This document shows, piece by piece, positions 61,610-64,000 of a stretch of DNA of 64,000 nucleotides. The stretch's first letter is position 1. Every line of letters starts with the position of its first letter. The notes beneath the pieces are model-generated. The model had not been told where the DNA came from. It ran no database searches and was given only the letters and a program-made list of their open reading frames with translations. This DNA is from JAEUHO01 sp046350655 (GTDB lineage Bacteria > Planctomycetota > PLA2 > JAEUHO01), in contig JAXMAB010000009.1 of assembly GCA_046350655.1 (NCBI GenBank), positions 186,001 through 250,000 of the forward strand, read 5' to 3'. A program made the position numbers and the translations under genes.

Positions 61610-64000
61610 CGGTCGCCCACCGCGGCGCGCGCCGCCGAGACCGCGAGCTTCACCGCCGGCGACGCGGGGTCGAGCCCCTCGGCGCCGAGCGCGGCCTCGA
61701 GGGCCTCCTCGGGGCGACGGAGCTCGAGCAGGAGCCGGCTCAGCTCGAGGCGCGCGGTCACGCCGCCGGCCTTCACGCGGGCGTCCTCGCCCTCGAGCAG
61801 GTCGATCAGGAGCGTCTGCACCTTCCACTCGCGCGCCGCCTCCTCCTTGCGCCCGGCGCGCAGGAGCGCCTCGGCGTAGCGGGCGTGGACGTCGAGGTTC
61901 GGCGGCTTGCCGCGGGCGGCGCCGAACGGCGTGATCTGGATCATCTCCTCGCACACGCGCAGGATCCCGGCGTCGTCCTTGCGGTCGACGTACCAGGCGA
62001 GGAGCTTCGCGCGGACGTCGTAGTTCTCCTGCGCGATCTCGGCGAAGGCCTCGAGCTCCTTCATCGCCTCGGCGGTCTTGCCGTCGCCGAGGTAGAGCTT
62101 GGCGAGGGCGCGGTACGGGTCGCCTTCGCCCACCCACCGCGGGAAGCAGCGCTTGGCCGCCTCGTAGTGGGCGACGGCCTTCGCCGAGTCCTTCGCGGCC
62201 AGCGCGAGCTTCGCGAGCGCGAGCCGCGCCCCGAAGTCGTCGCCGCCGAGGGCGAGGAAGCGCTCGTACTGGGTCCGCGCGTCGTCCTCGCGGTTGGCGC
62301 GGCGGGCCAGCTCGGCCCGCAGGAGCACGACGTCGAGCGCGTCGGGCGTCAGCGCGCGGGCCTTCTCGAGCGCGGCGCTCGCGTCGACGACGCCGCCGCG
62401 CTGGAAGTGGGCCCACGCCAGCCGCGCCCAGGCCGCCGCGTCCTTCGGGTCGGCCTCGACCCTCGCCTGCGCGGCTTTCTTGCTCTCGTCGTCCCAGCGC
62501 GGCACGAGGCGGTACCCCTCCACCAGCGTCCCGACGTAGGCCGCGAACCGCGCGTCGAAGTCCGCGAGGGGGACCTTCAGCACCTCCTCGAACACCTTCT
62601 CGGTCGTGACGTCGTCGGCGAACCGCCGCAGCATCCGCTGGATCGCCTCGAACCCCCACTCCTTCGTCACGAAGTCCGCGATGAGGCCGCCCTGGAAGTA
62701 GGCGAACATCACGTCGGGCCCGCGGAAGGCGTGGTTGATCTCCGACATCTTGAGGAGCCGACCGTTGCGCCAGCGGTCGAAGAGGTCGCGGTCCATCTCG
62801 CGGCCCCACTGCGCCTTGTGCGACTTCTCCTCGTGGACCGACAGGCCCTCGGTCAGCCAGCGCGGCACCTGGCCCTTGCTCATCTGCAGCGTGACGACGT
62901 GGGCGAACTCGTGCCAGGCGGTGCGCGCCCACGAGAACTCGCCGACGCCGCGCGAGAGCGGGCCGTCGAGCGTGATCACCTGCCCGAAGCACACGCCGAG
63001 CGCGGGGATGTTCGGGACGCCGACGCTGCGGGCCGAGAAGTCGTCGTGCCGGTGGAACGACTCGACGAGCACCGGGCCCTGCGGCGTGAACCCGTACTTC
63101 GCGGAGAGGTCGGTCCAGGCCCGCTCCAGCAGCGGCAGCAGGTACGGCGTCAGCACCGCCGACTCCTCGGGGTGCTGCCGGATGACGAACCGCTCGCCCT
63201 TGGTCTCGACGAACGTCTGGAGCACCTCGAGGACCTGGAGGAAGTTCTCGCGCGTCACGTCGTTCCACTGCTTCGCGGCCTTCGTCGCGGCGTCGAACGC
63301 CTGCTTCGCCTCGGCCTCGCGCCCGAGGTTCATCAGGTTGCCCCCCTGGATCACGTAGGACTGGTCGTCCGTGGGGTCGACGGCGATCGCCTTGGTGGCC
63401 AGCTCGGCCGCCACGTCGAACCGGCGCTGACGCTCGCCGACGAGCTCCGACGCGATCGCGTAGAGCCGGCCGTACGTCGGGTCGTCGGCGAGAACCGCCT
63501 TCTCGAGGGCCGCGAAGCCCTCCTTGTCGCCGGTGATCAGCAGCCGCGCGGCGCGGACGGCCCGGGCCTCCTTGTCGGCCGGGTTCACCTTGCGGGCCTG
63601 CTCCCACATGGCGTCGGCCTTGTCGTAGTCGCCGTCGCCCACGTGGATCGAAGCGAGGAGGTTCATCGCCGGGACGAACGAGGGGTTCACCTCGAGCGCG
63701 CGGCGGCACTGCCGGACCGCCTCGTCCTGGTTGTAGAAGAGCAGCGCGCGGCGGGCCTGCCCCACGCGCGCCTCGACGACCATGGGGTTCTGCTTGAGCA
63801 CCAGCTCGTAGTACTTGCCCGCGGTGCTCTGGCTCTTCGCGCCGCGGTTCGCCTGGTAGACGTCCGCGAAGGCGAGCAGCGCGTCGAGGTCGTGCTCGTC
63901 GGCGTCGATCCGCTTCTTGAGGAGGCGCAGCGCGCCGACGGTGAGGTCGTCGGCGGGGTTGGGCGACAGGCGCGTCGCGCGGAGCGCGGCCTTCGCGACC
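61606..64000 (-). CDS. TPR protein with HEFAH metallopeptidase domain, 5' end outside window
   Basis: At least 798 residues are visible, and the reading frame is open to the window edge. The N-terminal and C-terminal parts are TPR-type helices ('FLARD'-free, e.g. 'AMNLLASIHVGDGDYDKADA', 'AWARLAWAHFQRGGVVDASA'). The middle has a zinc-peptidase motif 'ARTAWHEFAHVVTLQMSKGQ', i.e. HEFAH, and 'PRWLTEGLSVHEE', where the Glu is the third ligand, as in peptidase MA (gluzincin) domains. It likely works in the periplasm, but the signal region is not seen. It ends inside the start of the DnaA-like gene. Confidence 0.82.
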   Translation of the reverse strand, partial: VAKAALRATRLSPNPADDLTVGALRLLKKRIDADEHDLDALLAFADVYQANRGAKSQSTAGKYYELVLKQNPMVVEARVGQARRALLFYNQDEAVRQCRRALEVNPSFVPAMNLLASIHVGDGDYDKADAMWEQARKVNPADKEARAVRAARLLITGDKEGFAALEKAVLADDPTYGRLYAIASELVGERQRRFDVAAELATKAIAVDPTDDQSYVIQGGNLMNLGREAEAKQAFDAATKAAKQWNDVTRENFLQVLEVLQTFVETKGERFVIRQHPEESAVLTPYLLPLLERAWTDLSAKYGFTPQGPVLVESFHRHDDFSARSVGVPNIPALGVCFGQVITLDGPLSRGVGEFSWARTAWHEFAHVVTLQMSKGQVPRWLTEGLSVHEEKSHKAQWGREMDRDLFDRWRNGRLLKMSEINHAFRGPDVMFAYFQGGLIADFVTKEWGFEAIQRMLRRFADDVTTEKVFEEVLKVPLADFDARFAAYVGTLVEGYRLVPRWDDESKKAAQARVEADPKDAAAWARLAWAHFQRGGVVDASAALEKARALTPDALDVVLLRAELARRANREDDARTQYERFLALGGDDFGARLALAKLALAAKDSAKAVAHYEAAKRCFPRWVGEGDPYRALAKLYLGDGKTAEAMKELEAFAEIAQENYDVRAKLLAWYVDRKDDAGILRVCEEMIQITPFGAARGKPPNLDVHARYAEALLRAGRKEEAAREWKVQTLLIDLLEGEDARVKAGGVTARLELSRLLLELRRPEEALEAALGAEGLDPASPAVKLAVSAARAAVGDR

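Overview
The window is a G+C-rich bacterial chromosome segment (about three quarters G+C by eye) packed with protein genes. I see no rRNA, tRNA, CRISPR array, insertion sequence or phage. The best guess is a Planctomycetota-like lineage. The reasons are a Minf_1886-type protein, a pseudopilin-like protein with a 'D-x-D-x-x-G-x-x-E-Y-G' segment, a large carboxypeptidase-regulatory-domain protein, several exported HEAT/TPR proteins and small families such as DUF6559. The assignment is inference; a 16S or marker-gene tree would settle it. Layout, left to right: (1) 1-3293, isoprenoid and envelope genes rseP-dxr (minus) facing purM (plus). (2) 3364-9106, a pseudopilin-like gene, a DUF58 plus transglutaminase pair and the CCA-adding enzyme. 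(3) 9103-20843, a plus-strand run with overlapping stops and starts: exported HEAT protein, ABC ATPase, pentaheme cytochrome lipoprotein, a second lipoprotein, TPR protein, a hydrolase-like protein lacking its nucleophile, a membrane-fused spermidine-synthase-like protein and small exported proteins. Three neighbouring genes here (12122-15631) each carry an apparent one-base deletion. (4) 20844-22062, a 1.2 kb stretch without a credible gene, containing an A+T-rich island. (5) 22063-24219, a large lipoprotein. (6) 24314-36711, minus-strand metabolic genes: aceE, agmatinase, DHH phosphoesterase, leucyl aminopeptidase, a large regulatory-domain surface protein, cupin, ddl and a UDP-sugar pyrophosphorylase. 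(7) 36817-41484, the fatty-acid cluster rpmF-plsX-fabD-fabG-acpP-fabF. (8) 41779-47019, alaS and small hypothetical or membrane genes. (9) 47163-49761, an exported DUF4331 / lipoprotein / DUF4198 group. (10) 49871-53193, small proteins, comM and two DUF1801 genes. (11) 53379-57971, an AlkC-like protein, a HEAT-PDZ-S41 protease with calcium-binding-type repeats, and pgeF. (12) 58000-64000, a Minf_1886 protein, holB, tmk, a DnaA-like initiator and a TPR/metallopeptidase gene that runs off the end. Many genes are coupled by ATGA, GTGA or TTGA overlaps. Two unlabelled patterns run across the window. One is a dispersed palindromic element with core GGACCGCGAGGCCCG (nine perfect copies plus diverged ones), mostly intergenic but in one case forming a perfect palindrome inside a reading frame. 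The other is a set of at least seven genes with no Shine-Dalgarno sequence but with a TANNNT hexamer 6-9 bp before the start codon, which predicts leaderless transcripts. An eighth gene has the same spacing to an alternative start.
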